Assembly: GCF_003003355.1 (NCBI RefSeq) | Contig: NZ_PVTQ01000003.1 | Span: forward strand, 372,001-436,000 | Length of the DNA stretch: 64,000 bases | Source of the DNA: Donghicola tyrosinivorans | GTDB lineage: Bacteria; Pseudomonadota; Alphaproteobacteria; Rhodobacterales; Rhodobacteraceae | Reading direction: 5' to 3' | Part shown: positions 1 through 8,797 of the stretch, piece by piece | How the letters are laid out: every line of letters starts with the position of its first letter | Position numbering within the stretch: position 1 is the stretch's first letter | Notes under the pieces: generated by a model | Databases searched by the model: none | Seen by the model: the letters and a program-made list of their open reading frames with translations, nothing else | What the model was told of the DNA's origin: nothing | Program-made: the position numbers and the translations under genes

Positions 1-225
1 ATCGCAGCAACCTACTCGGTTGACGCTCTGACCGTTGGTGCAAACTACGGTGAGCAGCACGTTGATGGCGTATCGACCCTGAAAGGCTTCGGTCTGGCAG
101 CAGAATACGACCTGGGCGGCGGCCTGAAGGTTCTGGCTGGTTACGGCGAAAGCGGCGACGACGTCGTTGGCACCCTGGACCAGGCAGCAAGCAGCTACTC
201 GCTGGGCCTGAAAATGGCATTCTAA
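1..225 (+). CDS. Porin, C-terminal end (5' end outside window)
   Basis: The frame is open from base 1 to a TAA at 223-225 and gives 74 residues. Alternating polar and hydrophobic residues with repeated Tyr/Gly (for example VGANYG, GLAAEYDLGGG, VLAGYGESG, SYSLGLKMAF) are the pattern of transmembrane beta strands. The last residue is Phe, the signal recognised by the BAM complex in outer-membrane porins. This fits the last strands of an alphaproteobacterial general diffusion porin that admits small hydrophilic solutes. The N-terminal signal peptide and most strands lie upstream of the window, so substrate preference cannot be judged. A strong terminator follows directly. Confidence 0.8.
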   Translation: MAATYSVDALTVGANYGEQHVDGVSTLKGFGLAAEYDLGGGLKVLAGYGESGDDVVGTLDQAASSYSLGLKMAF

Positions 226-247
226 GATCATCTGATCTTAGATACGG

Positions 248-280
248 AAGAGCAGGCCTTGTGCCTGCTCTTTTCGTTTT
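248..280 (+). terminator. Rho-independent terminator of the porin gene
   Basis: AAGAGCAGGC (248-257) pairs with GCCTGCTCTT (263-272) around a 5-base loop, followed by TTTTCGTTTT. It starts 22 bases after the porin stop and separates the porin from the sulfotransferase gene. Confidence 0.85.
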
Positions 281-336
281 GGGGCCATGCGGTTATGTGA
301 AGGGCAGGCACTTTTAAGGCGAAAAGGCTTAGCTCG

Positions 337-1821
337 ATGGCCCAACCCAACGCTGCCGCGATCAAAGCGGCCTATGCGACGGCTTTGAAACAACAGAATG
401 CGGGCCAGTTCGGCGCTGCGTTCAAAGCCTATGAGGCGATTGTTCAGGCCGCCCCCCGTCTGGCCGAGGCGCATTACCAGATGGGCCGCGTCGCGCTAGA
501 GCTTTACCGCCCGCGCACAGCCGTTGTCGCCCTGACCAAAGCCGCCCGCCTGAAATCCAACGTTCCAGAAATTCTGCGCGCCAAGGCCGAGGCCGAGGTT
601 GCCGCGTCTGATCAGGCGCAAGCCCTGAAAACCTTGGGCAAGCTGGTGTCCTTGCGCCCCTCTGACCCCGCGCCAAAGGTTGAGCAGGCCAAAGTCCTGC
701 AACAGCTTGGCCGCTTTGATGAGGCGCTAAATATCATCGGCAAGCTGCTGAAAAAGCAGCCCGAGGATGGGCAGCTTTATCGCCTGCTGACCTTCCCGCG
801 CCGGATGCAGGCGGATGATCCTGTGATCCCACAGATGCAGGCGCTGTGGGACCAGCAGCTTAGCGATCAAAGCCGCATTGATCTGGGCTATGCGCTGGCC
901 AAAACGATGGGCGATCTGGGCCAGCATGATCAGGTGTTCACCTATCTTGATGCGGCCAACGCCCTGCAATGCAAGCAAGCCGCGCCCAATATGGATGGCG
1001 TTGAAGATGAGGCCGCGCAATTGATCGCCGCGCAGCAAGGGGCCAAACTGCCCGCGCTTGCCGCGCCGCAGGCGCCTTCGCCGATCTTTATCACGGGGAT
1101 GCCGCGCTCTGGCACCACTCTGGTCGAGCGGATCTTTGGCCGTCATCCCCAAGTGGGCATGGCCGAGGAAATCGCCGCCGGTTTCCGTCTGGCCCGTGCG
1201 ACGTTGGGGAATAACCCCAAAGCGATGGCGCCGCTGTCGCAAGCCAAGCCCGAGATGCTGTCGGCGGTTGCGCAGCGGATGCGGGTGTCATTGGCCGAAA
1301 CCTCCAGTCAACAGGGGGCGCAGTTCGTCACGGATAAGTCGATCATGACCTATCTGGTGATGCCAGCTCTTGCGGCCGCTATGCCTGATGCCCGCTTTGT
1401 GGTGGTGCGCCGTGATCCGCGCGATGTGGCGCTTTCGATCTATCGCAACCACTTTGCTGACGGTACGCACCGCTATTCCACCGATCTTGAGGCAATCGCC
1501 CGTCAGATCGTAGTCTTTGAACGCTGCATTGACGCCTTCCGTGACACCCTTGGCGATCGGATGATTGAGGTCCGCTATGAAGACTTGGTGGATGATCCTG
1601 ACACCCAGATTCCCCGCCTGATCACCGGCGCGGGGCTGGACTGGAATGACGCCTGCCTGCATCCCGAAGACGCCGAGGGCGCCGTGCGGACACTGAGCCT
1701 TGGACAAGTGCGCGCGCCGGTCTACAAGTCCTCGAAAGGGGGCTGGCGGCGCTTCGAGACCGAGATGCAGCCCTTTATCAAGACGTATGAGGCCCTGACG
1801 CATGTCCCTTTCCGAGATTAA
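337..1821 (+). CDS. TPR-repeat sulfotransferase family protein
   Basis: 494 residues. Roughly the first 200 are Ala-rich helical repeats of TPR type (for example KQQNAGQFGAAFKAYEAIVQ), followed by a sulfotransferase domain. The 5'-PAPS-binding loop is PIFITGMPRSGTT near residues 249-261, and the 3'-phosphate segment is VVVRRDPRDVALS near residue 355. The family moves sulfuryl groups from PAPS to protein, glycan or lipid acceptors; the acceptor here is unknown. There is no signal peptide, so it should act in the cytoplasm or at the inner membrane. The 3' end overlaps yggS by 20 bases, so the two are probably co-transcribed. The Shine-Dalgarno before ATG 337 is weak (AAAAGG). Tyrosylprotein-sulfotransferase-like proteins of this layout are common in marine Rhodobacteraceae. 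Confidence 0.85.
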   Translation: MAQPNAAAIKAAYATALKQQNAGQFGAAFKAYEAIVQAAPRLAEAHYQMGRVALELYRPRTAVVALTKAARLKSNVPEILRAKAEAEVAASDQAQALKTLGKLVSLRPSDPAPKVEQAKVLQQLGRFDEALNIIGKLLKKQPEDGQLYRLLTFPRRMQADDPVIPQMQALWDQQLSDQSRIDLGYALAKTMGDLGQHDQVFTYLDAANALQCKQAAPNMDGVEDEAAQLIAAQQGAKLPALAAPQAPSPIFITGMPRSGTTLVERIFGRHPQVGMAEEIAAGFRLARATLGNNPKAMAPLSQAKPEMLSAVAQRMRVSLAETSSQQGAQFVTDKSIMTYLVMPALAAAMPDARFVVVRRDPRDVALSIYRNHFADGTHRYSTDLEAIARQIVVFERCIDAFRDTLGDRMIEVRYEDLVDDPDTQIPRLITGAGLDWNDACLHPEDAEGAVRTLSLGQVRAPVYKSSKGGWRRFETEMQPFIKTYEALTHVPFRD

Positions 1822-2455
1822 CGCCCGCATCGACAAAGCCTGTGCTGACCATGGCCGCGACCGCGCCGATGTGCAGTTGATTGCGGTGTCCAAAGTGCAG
1901 CCGAATGAGGTTGTTGAAGAGGTGCTGAAAGAGGGCCATCGGGTCTTTGGCGAGAACAAGGTACAGGAAGCCGCTGGCAAATGGCCCATGTTCCGCGAAA
2001 GCTATGACGGGATCGAACTGCACATCATCGGCCCTCTGCAAAGCAACAAGGCCCGTCAGGCGATGGAGCTGGCGCAGTGGATTCACACGGTGGACCGCCC
2101 CAAGATCGCTAGCACGATTGCCCGTCTGGCGCAGGAATTAGGCCATTGCCCGCAGCTTTTCATTCAGGTGAACACCGGTGAGGAAGAGCAAAAGGCAGGC
2201 GTCATGCCTGCCGATGCCGATGGTTTCATCAAAGAATGTCTGGCAATGGACCTGCCTGTGCGCGGCCTGATGTGCATTCCGCCCGTCGACGAAGAGGCCA
2301 GCCTGCACTTTGCCCTGCTGCGCAAGATCGCCGAGCGGAACGGCCTGAAGGGCCTGTCCATGGGCATGAGCGGTGATTTCGAAAAGGCGATCAGCTTTGG
2401 CGCGACCCATGTGCGTGTGGGAAGCGCCATCTTTGGCGAGCGTAATTACGGTTAA
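1802..2455 (+). CDS. yggS: YggS/PROSC family PLP-binding protein
   Basis: 217 residues, the normal length for this single-domain TIM-barrel family. The PLP lysine is K31 in LIAVSKVQP; HIIGPLQSNK and MSGDFEKAISFGATHVRVG are the other family signatures near the phosphate site. Members have no proven catalytic activity and act in pyridoxal phosphate homeostasis in the cytoplasm. The start ATG lies inside the sulfotransferase gene (20-base overlap), suggesting translational coupling. The gene ends convergent with, and 4 bases into, the transpeptidase gene on the minus strand. Confidence 0.93.
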   Translation: MSLSEINARIDKACADHGRDRADVQLIAVSKVQPNEVVEEVLKEGHRVFGENKVQEAAGKWPMFRESYDGIELHIIGPLQSNKARQAMELAQWIHTVDRPKIASTIARLAQELGHCPQLFIQVNTGEEEQKAGVMPADADGFIKECLAMDLPVRGLMCIPPVDEEASLHFALLRKIAERNGLKGLSMGMSGDFEKAISFGATHVRVGSAIFGERNYG

Positions 2456-2961
2456 TCCCGCACAATCAGCCGTGTTCCGTAACTGATGCGGGGCGCGATC
2501 CAGTGCAGGTCGCGGCGGGACAAGCCCACACAGCCTGCGGTCGGATAGCCGGGACGGCGCCATTGGTGGATGAAAATGGCGCTGCCCTTGCCCTTTTGCG
2601 CGTAGGGCCAGTTCCAGTCAGTGATCAGCACCAGATCATACATGGGATCGGCGCGGCGCAGGGCTTCGTGGCTGTGCGGATACGGCGCGCGGACCATCTG
2701 GTTATAGTCCTGATCCTTCACATCGTCGGACCACAGGTCACGCGGGCCAATCGGCACCGCCCAATCGGCAGGCTTGGCAAGTCGGTCCGGACGATAGAGC
2801 ATTCCGACGATCTTATGCGTGCCCACAGGGGTTCCGCCGTCGCCTTCGCGCTTGTCCGTCACGATGCCGCCACGGCCCAAGGTGCAGGGAAAAAGGCGGC
2901 CCATAAAGCGCACCCCTTGCGGCGTGACCACCAGATCATCGCGGTTCATCAAGGCGGTCAT
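2452..2961 (-). CDS. L,D-transpeptidase (YkuD) domain protein
   Basis: 169 residues. The C-terminal half has the YkuD active-site pattern with H132 (IFIHQW) and the presumed nucleophile C144 in [10 protein letters not shown]. YkuD enzymes form 3-3 cross-links or attach proteins in peptidoglycan. The usual Arg after SxGC is replaced (CVGLSRRD), as in a short alphaproteobacterial subgroup. I see no signal peptide: the protein starts with [10 protein letters not shown] start outside this frame or an unusual export route may therefore be needed. Its ATG overlaps the ribA stop (ATGA, 2958-2961), so it is the second gene of a ribA operon. Confidence 0.8.
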   Translation of the reverse strand: MTALMNRDDLVVTPQGVRFMGRLFPCTLGRGGIVTDKREGDGGTPVGTHKIVGMLYRPDRLAKPADWAVPIGPRDLWSDDVKDQDYNQMVRAPYPHSHEALRRADPMYDLVLITDWNWPYAQKGKGSAIFIHQWRRPGYPTAGCVGLSRRDLHWIAPRISYGTRLIVRD

Positions 2962-4049
2962 AGAAGGTGGCCCGACTTTTTGGCTTTGGTCGCCAGATAG
3001 GCACGGTTCTGGGGTGTTTCGCCCAAGATCAGCGGCACGCGCTCGGCCACTTTGATGCCCATCTTCTCCATCATCGCGATCTTGCGGGGGTTGTTGGTCA
3101 TCAGGCGGACGCTGTCAAACCCCAGACGGCGCAGGATGGCCGCGCCGATACGGAAATCCCGTTCGTCGTCTTCAAATCCTAGACGGTGGTTCGCCTCGAC
3201 CGTGTCATAGCCTTGGTCTTGCAGGGCATAGGCGCGCATCTTGTTCGCCAGACCGATGCCGCGCCCTTCCTGATTCAGGTACAGCAGCACGCCCGCGCCT
3301 TCCTCGCCCATCTGGGCCAGAGCGCCGTTCAGCTGCGGGCCGCAATCGCATTTCAGGCTGCCCAGAACGTCGCCCGTGAAACAGGCTGAATGCAGACGGG
3401 CCAGAACGGGGGCATTGCGGGGCGGGTTGCCGATCTCGATCGCGTAATGCTCTTCGCTGCCGTCTTCGGGGCGATAGATGTGCAGACGGCCCGCTTCGGC
3501 GGCGGTCATGGGCAGGCGGGCAGCGGCGACGGGATGCAGGGCAGCCTCGGCGGCGATGGTGGGGCCAGCCAGATCGGCTTGGATCAATGTCAGGCGGTTT
3601 GCCTGCGAAAAGCTGGCGGGATCATCCAAAGGCACCACCACGGCGGCGGGCAGCAGATGGGCGGTTTTCACCAGTTGGATGGCAAGGCGGTGTAGGGCGG
3701 CACCCCCGTCGCGGGCGATCATGAACGGGCCTTTCATCGGCACATCCATGTCGTGTTTGGGGTCCGCCATGCCCTTGATCCACCACAAATCTGCATCGGC
3801 AGGTACGGTGATCCGCGCCAGATCGCCGTCATACGGGACGGCCCGTAATGTCTCGGCCCGACGCGAGGTGATGACGATCACCGGCTTTGGCCCCAAGCCG
3901 CGCAGATCGGCAAGACGTTGATCCGACAGGCTTTCGGCGGCCATAACCAGCAGCGCCCCCGTGTCCGAGGTCAGCACAATCGGCACGCCCATGCGCAAAT
4001 CGCCTCGGGCGCGGGCCAGATCTTCGGTGATGTCGGGGGCAAACGCCAT
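2958..4049 (-). CDS. ribA: GTP cyclohydrolase II with N-terminal extension
   Basis: 363 residues from ATG 4049, chosen because GGGAA lies 7 bases upstream; the frame stays open further but without family sequence. The C-terminal half is a canonical RibA domain: zinc ligands C223, C234 and C236 ([15 protein letters not shown]), [12 protein letters not shown] and MTNNPRK. It converts GTP to 2,5-diamino-6-ribosylamino-pyrimidinone phosphate, the first step of riboflavin synthesis. The first ~160 residues occupy the place of the DHBP synthase domain of RibBA but lack its acidic active-site motifs, so I expect no RibB activity. The promoter must lie in the 165-base divergent region shared with the response regulator. 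Confidence 0.9.
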   Translation of the reverse strand: MAFAPDITEDLARARGDLRMGVPIVLTSDTGALLVMAAESLSDQRLADLRGLGPKPVIVITSRRAETLRAVPYDGDLARITVPADADLWWIKGMADPKHDMDVPMKGPFMIARDGGAALHRLAIQLVKTAHLLPAAVVVPLDDPASFSQANRLTLIQADLAGPTIAAEAALHPVAAARLPMTAAEAGRLHIYRPEDGSEEHYAIEIGNPPRNAPVLARLHSACFTGDVLGSLKCDCGPQLNGALAQMGEEGAGVLLYLNQEGRGIGLANKMRAYALQDQGYDTVEANHRLGFEDDERDFRIGAAILRRLGFDSVRLMTNNPRKIAMMEKMGIKVAERVPLILGETPQNRAYLATKAKKSGHLL

Positions 4050-4125
4050 GTTACAATTCCCGTGTAGTCGCGGCCTTCCATGTAATGCTTTGACGGGGAA
4101 ATTGAAACAAAACCCTGCATCGCGA

Positions 4126-4137
4126 CACGTCGACGTG
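4126..4137. promoter_or_regulatory. 12-bp palindrome in the ribA / response-regulator divergent region
   Basis: CACGTCGACGTG is a perfect palindrome about 80 bases from both start codons (ribA at 4049 and the response regulator at 4215). Its central position makes an operator for one or both genes possible. I know no regulator with exactly this site, and chance is not excluded. Confidence 0.25.
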
Positions 4138-4214
4138 AGATCACTGCCACAAACCTTGTCGTGAAGGCAAACACGCCTCATCTCACAGGAAAGCGAGAAT
4201 TTGGAGAATGTCAC

Positions 4215-4901
4215 ATGGCGCAACTGCGGAAAATCCTGCTGGTAGATGACGATGAGGATCTACGCGAGGCCCTGAGCGAGCAGCTGGTGATGACCGAGGA
4301 CTTTGACGTCTTCGAAGCAGGCACCGGTGCCGAGGGCATGGAGAAGGTCAAAGAGGCGGTCTACGATCTGGTCATTCTGGACGTAGGTCTACCTGATACT
4401 GACGGACGCGAACTATGCCGCCGGATGCGCAAGCAAGGGGTCAAATCCCCGATCCTGATGCTGACCGGTCACGACAGTGATGCGGACACGATTCTGGGAC
4501 TGGACGCGGGCGCAAATGACTATGTGACCAAGCCCTTCAAGTTCCCCGTTCTACTGGCCCGCATCCGCGCGCAGCTGCGTCAGCACGAGCAAAGCGAGGA
4601 CGCGGTGTTCAATCTGGGGCCATATACTTTCAAGCCGTCGATGAAGATGTTGCTGACCGAAGATGAAAAAAAGGTCCGTTTGACTGAAAAAGAGACGAAT
4701 ATCCTTAAATTCCTGTATCGCTCCCCCGATGGGGTAGTTGCCAGAGACGTACTTCTTCATGAAGTATGGGGATATAATGCTGGCGTGACGACCCATACCC
4801 TGGAGACGCACATTTACCGGCTTCGACAGAAAATCGAACCCGATCCGTCCAATGCGCGCCTTCTTGTGACCGAATCTGGTGGTTATCGTCTTAACGTCTG
4901 A
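4215..4901 (+). CDS. OmpR-family response regulator, CenR-like
   Basis: 228 residues from ATG 4215, which has GGAG 8 bases upstream; an in-frame ATG at 4161 has neither good spacing nor conserved sequence. The receiver domain has the acidic pocket DDDED, phospho-acceptor D56 (LVILDVGLP) and K106 (YVTKPF). The C-terminal winged helix has [14 protein letters not shown] and [14 protein letters not shown]. From memory the protein is strikingly like the CenR group of Caulobacter and Rhodobacter, which controls envelope and division functions and is essential in several species. No kinase is adjacent, as for CenR elsewhere. The symbol is withheld because the match is from memory. Confidence 0.9.
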   Translation: MAQLRKILLVDDDEDLREALSEQLVMTEDFDVFEAGTGAEGMEKVKEAVYDLVILDVGLPDTDGRELCRRMRKQGVKSPILMLTGHDSDADTILGLDAGANDYVTKPFKFPVLLARIRAQLRQHEQSEDAVFNLGPYTFKPSMKMLLTEDEKKVRLTEKETNILKFLYRSPDGVVARDVLLHEVWGYNAGVTTHTLETHIYRLRQKIEPDPSNARLLVTESGGYRLNV

Positions 4902-4912
4902 GTGTTTAAGGT

Positions 4913-4954
4913 TTGAGCCAGATCAATGTTTGGCATGACTTATGCAGGCATTAT
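4913..4954 (+). promoter_or_regulatory. FNR/FnrL-like box with a spaced -10 (class II layout)
   Basis: TTGAGCCAGATCAA (4913-4926) matches the FNR consensus TTGAT-N4-ATCAA at 9 of 10 positions. CATTAT (4949-4954) could be the -10. A start near 4961 would put the centre of the box at about -41.5, the class II activator position. It lies 11 bases after the response-regulator stop and points at the candidate small RNA. Confidence 0.45.
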
Positions 4955-4960
4955 GACAAA

Positions 4961-5036
4961 GTTCCCGTGCGTATCCGGGTCATGATACGCAACCTCCCTG
5001 TTGGACTGACCCGGGCTTGTCCCGGGTCTTTTTTTG
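4961..5036 (+). ncRNA. Candidate small RNA with a CUCCCU motif, possibly oxygen-regulated
   Basis: This 76-base segment, read from the presumed start at 4961, holds three elements: hairpin GCGTATC (4969-4975) / GATACGC (4984-4990), an exposed AACCTCCCTGTT (4991-5002) that can only form a 3-4 bp stem, and the strong terminator 5008-5036. Unpaired anti-Shine-Dalgarno-like CUCC stretches are typical of Hfq-dependent trans-acting RNAs in alphaproteobacteria, and FnrL-controlled sRNAs such as PcrZ are known in Rhodobacter. There is no credible ORF. The alternative is that it is only the 3' UTR of the response-regulator mRNA, from which a small RNA could still be processed. Confidence 0.45.
5008..5036 (+). 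terminator. Rho-independent terminator
   Basis: GACCCGGG (5008-5015) pairs with CCCGGGTC (5021-5028) around CTTGT, followed by seven T. It ends the response-regulator transcript and/or the candidate small RNA, facing the convergent glycosyltransferase gene. Confidence 0.92.
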
Positions 5037-5060
5037 GGAAAACCCCCTATTGGCGGGCTT

Positions 5061-6218
5061 TTAGCCGTTCACCGCGGCGGCCATGATGGCCTCGATCTTG
5101 GCGGTCAGCTTGGCCTTGTCCAGATGCGCCAGCGCAAACTGACGGGCGGCTATGCCCATGTCGGCTGTCATCTTTGGGTCGGCCAGCAGGCGTTTCAGCG
5201 CCTCGGCGTGGGCTTTGAAATCCAACTCATCCACCAAAAGGCCGGTTTCCCCTTCGATCACCGCTTCAGGAATGCCCGCGTGACGGGTCGAGACAACGGC
5301 GCAGCCACAGGCCATCGCCTCTTGGATCGAACTTGGTAGCCCTTCGGTATTGCCGTTCTTTTCGGTCGCTGAATGCTGCGCGAAGATCGTCGCGCGGGAC
5401 AGTGTATCCGCGATTTCCGCATGGGGTTTGGCACCGGGCAGGCTGATCTGATGCTCAAGCCCTGCGCTCCGGACGCGGGCGCGGCATTCTTCAAGGTGGG
5501 CGCCATCGCCGTAAAAGACGAACTGCGCGTCAGGATTGCTGCGGGCCACGTCAATGAAAACATCGGTCATTTGCAGGGGCATCTTTTTCGCCACCATCCG
5601 CCCTGCGGCGACAATCAGCTGGGGTGTCTTGGCGGCGGGCTGGAACAGGTCTGTGTCCGCGCCGCTGGGGGCCACATGGGCGTTGGGGTGGCGAATGCCA
5701 TGTTTCTCAAGGTTCTTCAGCAGAAATGCCGAGACCGCGAACACCCCCGCCAGCTGCGGCATCAAGCGCCGGTAGGCGGCGGGGTAGGACCCTTCGTTCA
5801 GCAGTTTCGATGCGTCATAGCCACGGAAATAGGTGAAGACCGGAATGCCAAGCCGACCCGCAATGGGGGCGATTTGCAGGGCGCGGTTTCCGAATTCACA
5901 CAGGATCACCTCTATCTGGTGCTGCTTCAGAAATGCTTCGATCTCATGGGCGGCGCGGCCCACGGGCACCTTGCTGGTGCGATAGCGCAGTAGGTTCAGC
6001 GTCAGGGCGGGCAGGGTGGTCAGAAGTTCGGACTTGGGCGCTTTGACTTCGGCGATGGACAGCAGCGGCTTGGCGAACGGGTTGTTCCCGCGCGATGCCT
6101 TGGCCGAGATCACAGCGCTTGCGCCGCCAAACAGCTTTTGGATGTGATGGTTCACAAACGTTTCGCCCGGGCGATAATAGCCGCTGGTTGCGATACACAC
6201 TCTGGGTCTGGAAGACAT
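5061..6218 (-). CDS. GT4-type glycosyltransferase
   Basis: 385 residues, GT-B fold. The N-terminal part starts with CIATSGYYRPGETFVNHHIQ, the first Rossmann strand plus an acceptor loop. The C-terminal nucleotide-sugar domain has AAGRMVAKK and the family signature EGLPSSIQEAMACGCAVV with GIPEAVIEGETGLLV, including the conserved EX7E acid residues. Members transfer a sugar from NDP- or GDP-donors to surface polysaccharide or lipid acceptors at the inner membrane. No other polysaccharide gene is adjacent, so the product is unknown. AGGGGCAG precedes ATG 6218. The gene is divergent from xthA with a 140-base gap. Confidence 0.88.
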   Translation of the reverse strand: MSSRPRVCIATSGYYRPGETFVNHHIQKLFGGASAVISAKASRGNNPFAKPLLSIAEVKAPKSELLTTLPALTLNLLRYRTSKVPVGRAAHEIEAFLKQHQIEVILCEFGNRALQIAPIAGRLGIPVFTYFRGYDASKLLNEGSYPAAYRRLMPQLAGVFAVSAFLLKNLEKHGIRHPNAHVAPSGADTDLFQPAAKTPQLIVAAGRMVAKKMPLQMTDVFIDVARSNPDAQFVFYGDGAHLEECRARVRSAGLEHQISLPGAKPHAEIADTLSRATIFAQHSATEKNGNTEGLPSSIQEAMACGCAVVSTRHAGIPEAVIEGETGLLVDELDFKAHAEALKRLLADPKMTADMGIAARQFALAHLDKAKLTAKIEAIMAAAVNG

Positions 6219-6358
6219 ACGCTGCCCCTTAACTGGTGCCTCACTTAGTAGGTGAGCGCGGCGGCCTAGGCAATGATCGCTGTAGGGGCGCGGGCATTAG
6301 TCACCTTGCGGGTGGTGCGCTGGCATGGTTCAACATGGGCGACTGACAGGAGAGCCAA

Positions 6359-7147
6359 ATGTCCTTTACCCTTGCCACATGGAACATCAACTCGGTCCGC
6401 TTGCGTGCGCCTTTGGTGCAGCGCCTGATGGAAGAGGACGCGCCCGATGTCCTGTGCCTGCAAGAATGTAAAAGCCCCGTGGAGAAGATCCCGGTCGAGC
6501 TTTTTCAGGCCCTTGGCTACACCCACATGATTGGCCGCGGGCAAAAAGGCTATAACGGGGTGGCGATCCTGTCGAAGCTGCCGATTGAAGAGACAGCCTC
6601 CGAGGATTTCGCAGCCCTTGGCCACGCCCGCCATATTGCGGGCCGTCTGTCCAATGGCGTGACCGTCCACAACTTTTACATCCCCGCAGGCGGCGATGAG
6701 CCGAACCGCGAGATCAACGAGAAATTCGGCCAGAAGCTGGATTACCTGACCGAGCTGCGCGACTACTTCCACGCGCAAAAGCCGGAAAAGGCCATTCTGG
6801 TGGGCGATCTGAACATCGCGCCCCGCGAGGATGACGTCTGGGATCACAAAAAGCTGCTGAAGATCGTCAGCCACACCCCGATCGAGGTCGAGCATCTGGC
6901 GCAGGTGCAGGATTCTGGTGCTTGGGTGGATGTGACCCGTCAGGATATTCCGCAAGGTCTGCTGTATAGCTGGTGGTCCTACCGCGCCAAAGATTGGGAC
7001 GGGGCCGATAAGGGCCGCCGTCTGGATCACATCTGGGCCACGCCCGATATTTCGAACGCCGCACACTCTAGCCGCATCCGCCGCGATGCCCGTGGATGGG
7101 AAAAACCCAGCGACCACGCGCCGGTTTTTGCAACGTTCGATCTTTGA
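6359..7147 (+). CDS. xthA: Exodeoxyribonuclease III
   Basis: 262 residues, typical length. The endonuclease/exonuclease/phosphatase fold motifs are in order: ATWNINSVR, LQECKS (metal Glu), GYNGVAILSK, VGDLNIAP, RLDHIWAT and SDHAPVFATFDL (catalytic His/Asp). The enzyme cleaves 5' of abasic sites and removes 3' blocking groups in base-excision repair. GGAG lies 8 bases before ATG 6359. It stands alone between a divergent glycosyltransferase and the thioredoxin-like gene 55 bases downstream. Confidence 0.96.
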   Translation: MSFTLATWNINSVRLRAPLVQRLMEEDAPDVLCLQECKSPVEKIPVELFQALGYTHMIGRGQKGYNGVAILSKLPIEETASEDFAALGHARHIAGRLSNGVTVHNFYIPAGGDEPNREINEKFGQKLDYLTELRDYFHAQKPEKAILVGDLNIAPREDDVWDHKKLLKIVSHTPIEVEHLAQVQDSGAWVDVTRQDIPQGLLYSWWSYRAKDWDGADKGRRLDHIWATPDISNAAHSSRIRRDARGWEKPSDHAPVFATFDL

Positions 7148-7202
7148 CAACGGGCCTTTCGTCCACATATAGGCCTCAACAACGCAATTAAGGGGATTTG
7201 CC

Positions 7203-8123
7203 ATGCTTGAACTGGGAACCGGCGGCGCAGCTGCCCCCGCACCGTCCGATCTGGTGTTCGACGTCACCGAAGCCAACTTTATGGCCGATGTGGTCGAAGC
7301 CTCGAAAACTGTTCCGGTGATCGTCGATTTCTGGGCCCCTTGGTGTGGCCCGTGCAAAACGCTTGGCCCCGCTTTGGAGGCGGCTGTGGTCGCGGCCAAA
7401 GGCGCGGTCAAGATGGCCAAGATCAACGTGGACGAAAACCAGATGATTGCAGGCCAGATGCGCGTGCAGTCCATCCCTACCGTCTATGCCTTCTGGCAGG
7501 GCCAGCCGATTGACGGTTTCCAAGGCGCGCTGCCCGGGTCCGAGATTAAAGCCTTTGTCGAAAAGGTTGTGGCGGCGTCGGGCGGCGATGCTTCGGGCGG
7601 TCTGGATGACGCCCTAGAGGCTGCCGAAGAGATGCTGGAGCAAGGCGCGACTGAAGACGCGGCCTCGATCTTTCAGGCGGTTCTGGGTGAAGATGACAAG
7701 AACGCCAAGGCCTATGGCGGCTGGGTGCGTGCGATTATCGCAGGCGGTGATCTGGATCAGGCCGAGGCCGTGCTGAACGGCGCGCCTGCGGAAATCTCGA
7801 AATCGCCTGAGCTTGAGGCGGCAGCCGCGCAAATTGCGCTGGCCAAGCAGGCCGCCAATGCCGGTCCCGTGGCCGAACTGACCGCTCAGGTCGAGGCTGA
7901 CCCCGCGAACCATCAGGCCCGTTTCGATCTGGCGCAGGCGCTGTTTGCCAATGGCGATGCCGAAGGCGCTGTGACCCAGTTGCTGGACCTCTTCCGCCGT
8001 GACCGCGAATGGAATGACGGTGCCGCCAAGGCGCAACTGTTCACCATCTTCGAGGCACTTAAACCCAATGATCCGGTTGTTCTGAACGGTCGCCGTAAAT
8101 TAAGCTCGCTCATATTTGCCTGA
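7203..8123 (+). CDS. cnoX: Thioredoxin-TPR co-chaperone (CnoX/YbbN type)
   Basis: 306 residues: a thioredoxin domain (about 20-125) followed by Ala-rich TPR repeats. The active site is C48-G-P-C51 in FWAPWCGPC, so unlike E. coli YbbN, which lacks the first Cys, it should be redox active, as reported for Caulobacter CnoX. The family holds oxidised unfolded proteins and passes them to GroEL or DnaK, and can reduce mixed disulfides. AAGGGGA precedes ATG 7203. The lonN-like and Trm112 genes follow within 30 bases, a conserved alphaproteobacterial order. Confidence 0.9.
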   Translation: MLELGTGGAAAPAPSDLVFDVTEANFMADVVEASKTVPVIVDFWAPWCGPCKTLGPALEAAVVAAKGAVKMAKINVDENQMIAGQMRVQSIPTVYAFWQGQPIDGFQGALPGSEIKAFVEKVVAASGGDASGGLDDALEAAEEMLEQGATEDAASIFQAVLGEDDKNAKAYGGWVRAIIAGGDLDQAEAVLNGAPAEISKSPELEAAAAQIALAKQAANAGPVAELTAQVEADPANHQARFDLAQALFANGDAEGAVTQLLDLFRRDREWNDGAAKAQLFTIFEALKPNDPVVLNGRRKLSSLIFA

Positions 8124-8149
8124 TAGCTGAGGGGGGCTAGTTCCACCTT

Positions 8150-8797
8150 ATGAAAATCCAGAGCGACCTGCCCGAGACGATCCCTGTCTTCCCCTTGCCG
8201 GGGGCGCTGCTTTTGCCGCGCGCCCGTCTGCCCCTGCACATCTTTGAACCGCGCTATCTGGCGATGATCGAGGATTGCATGAAAACGCCCCACCGGCTGA
8301 TCGGGATGATCCAGCCGAACCCCTTTGCCACAAGCGAAGGGGCGGGCCTGCACAAGATCGGCTGCGCTGGCCGGTTGACCCAGTTCTCGGAGACCGAGGA
8401 CGGGCGGTACCTGATCACCCTGTCGGGCATCTCGCGGTTCCGCGTGGTGGCCGAGCGTGAGGGCTTTACGCCGTATCGCCGCTTTGAGGTGTCGTGGAAG
8501 GGCTTTGAAAGCGATCAGGGCAAGGAAGAGACCGACCCCGGACTGGATCGCAAAACGCTGATGCGCAGCCTCTCGCGCTATTTTGCCAATCAGGAACTGT
8601 CCACGGATTGGGATAGCCTTGAGCAGGCCGAGGACGAGATGTTGATCAACGCCCTTTCCATGCTGTGCCCCTTTGCGCCCGAAGACAAACAGGCGCTGCT
8701 AGAGGCGCCATCGTTGGTTACGCGGCGCGAGACCCTGATTACCCTGATTGAATATGCCCTGCGCAGCGGCGAGGGCAGCGGAGACATCATACAATGA
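8150..8797 (+). CDS. Lon N-terminal (substrate-binding) domain protein
   Basis: 215 residues that correspond to the Lon substrate-recognition domain alone: [30 protein letters not shown] at the start, then [10 protein letters not shown] and [13 protein letters not shown]. There is no AAA or protease part. Stand-alone LonN proteins are widespread in bacteria; their job is unproven, with protease adaptor or ligand-binding roles suggested. The 3' end overlaps the Trm112 gene by ATGA (8794-8797), so the two are translated as a pair. Confidence 0.9.
   Translation: MKIQSDLPETIPVFPLPGALLLPRARLPLHIFEPRYLAMIEDCMKTPHRLIGMIQPNPFATSEGAGLHKIGCAGRLTQFSETEDGRYLITLSGISRFRVVAEREGFTPYRRFEVSWKGFESDQGKEETDPGLDRKTLMRSLSRYFANQELSTDWDSLEQAEDEMLINALSMLCPFAPEDKQALLEAPSLVTRRETLITLIEYALRSGEGSGDIIQ

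Noticed and set aside
6266-7474. A 402-codon minus-strand frame opposite xthA and the start of cnoX
   Set aside because: Both sense genes have complete active-site motifs; the antisense frame has none.
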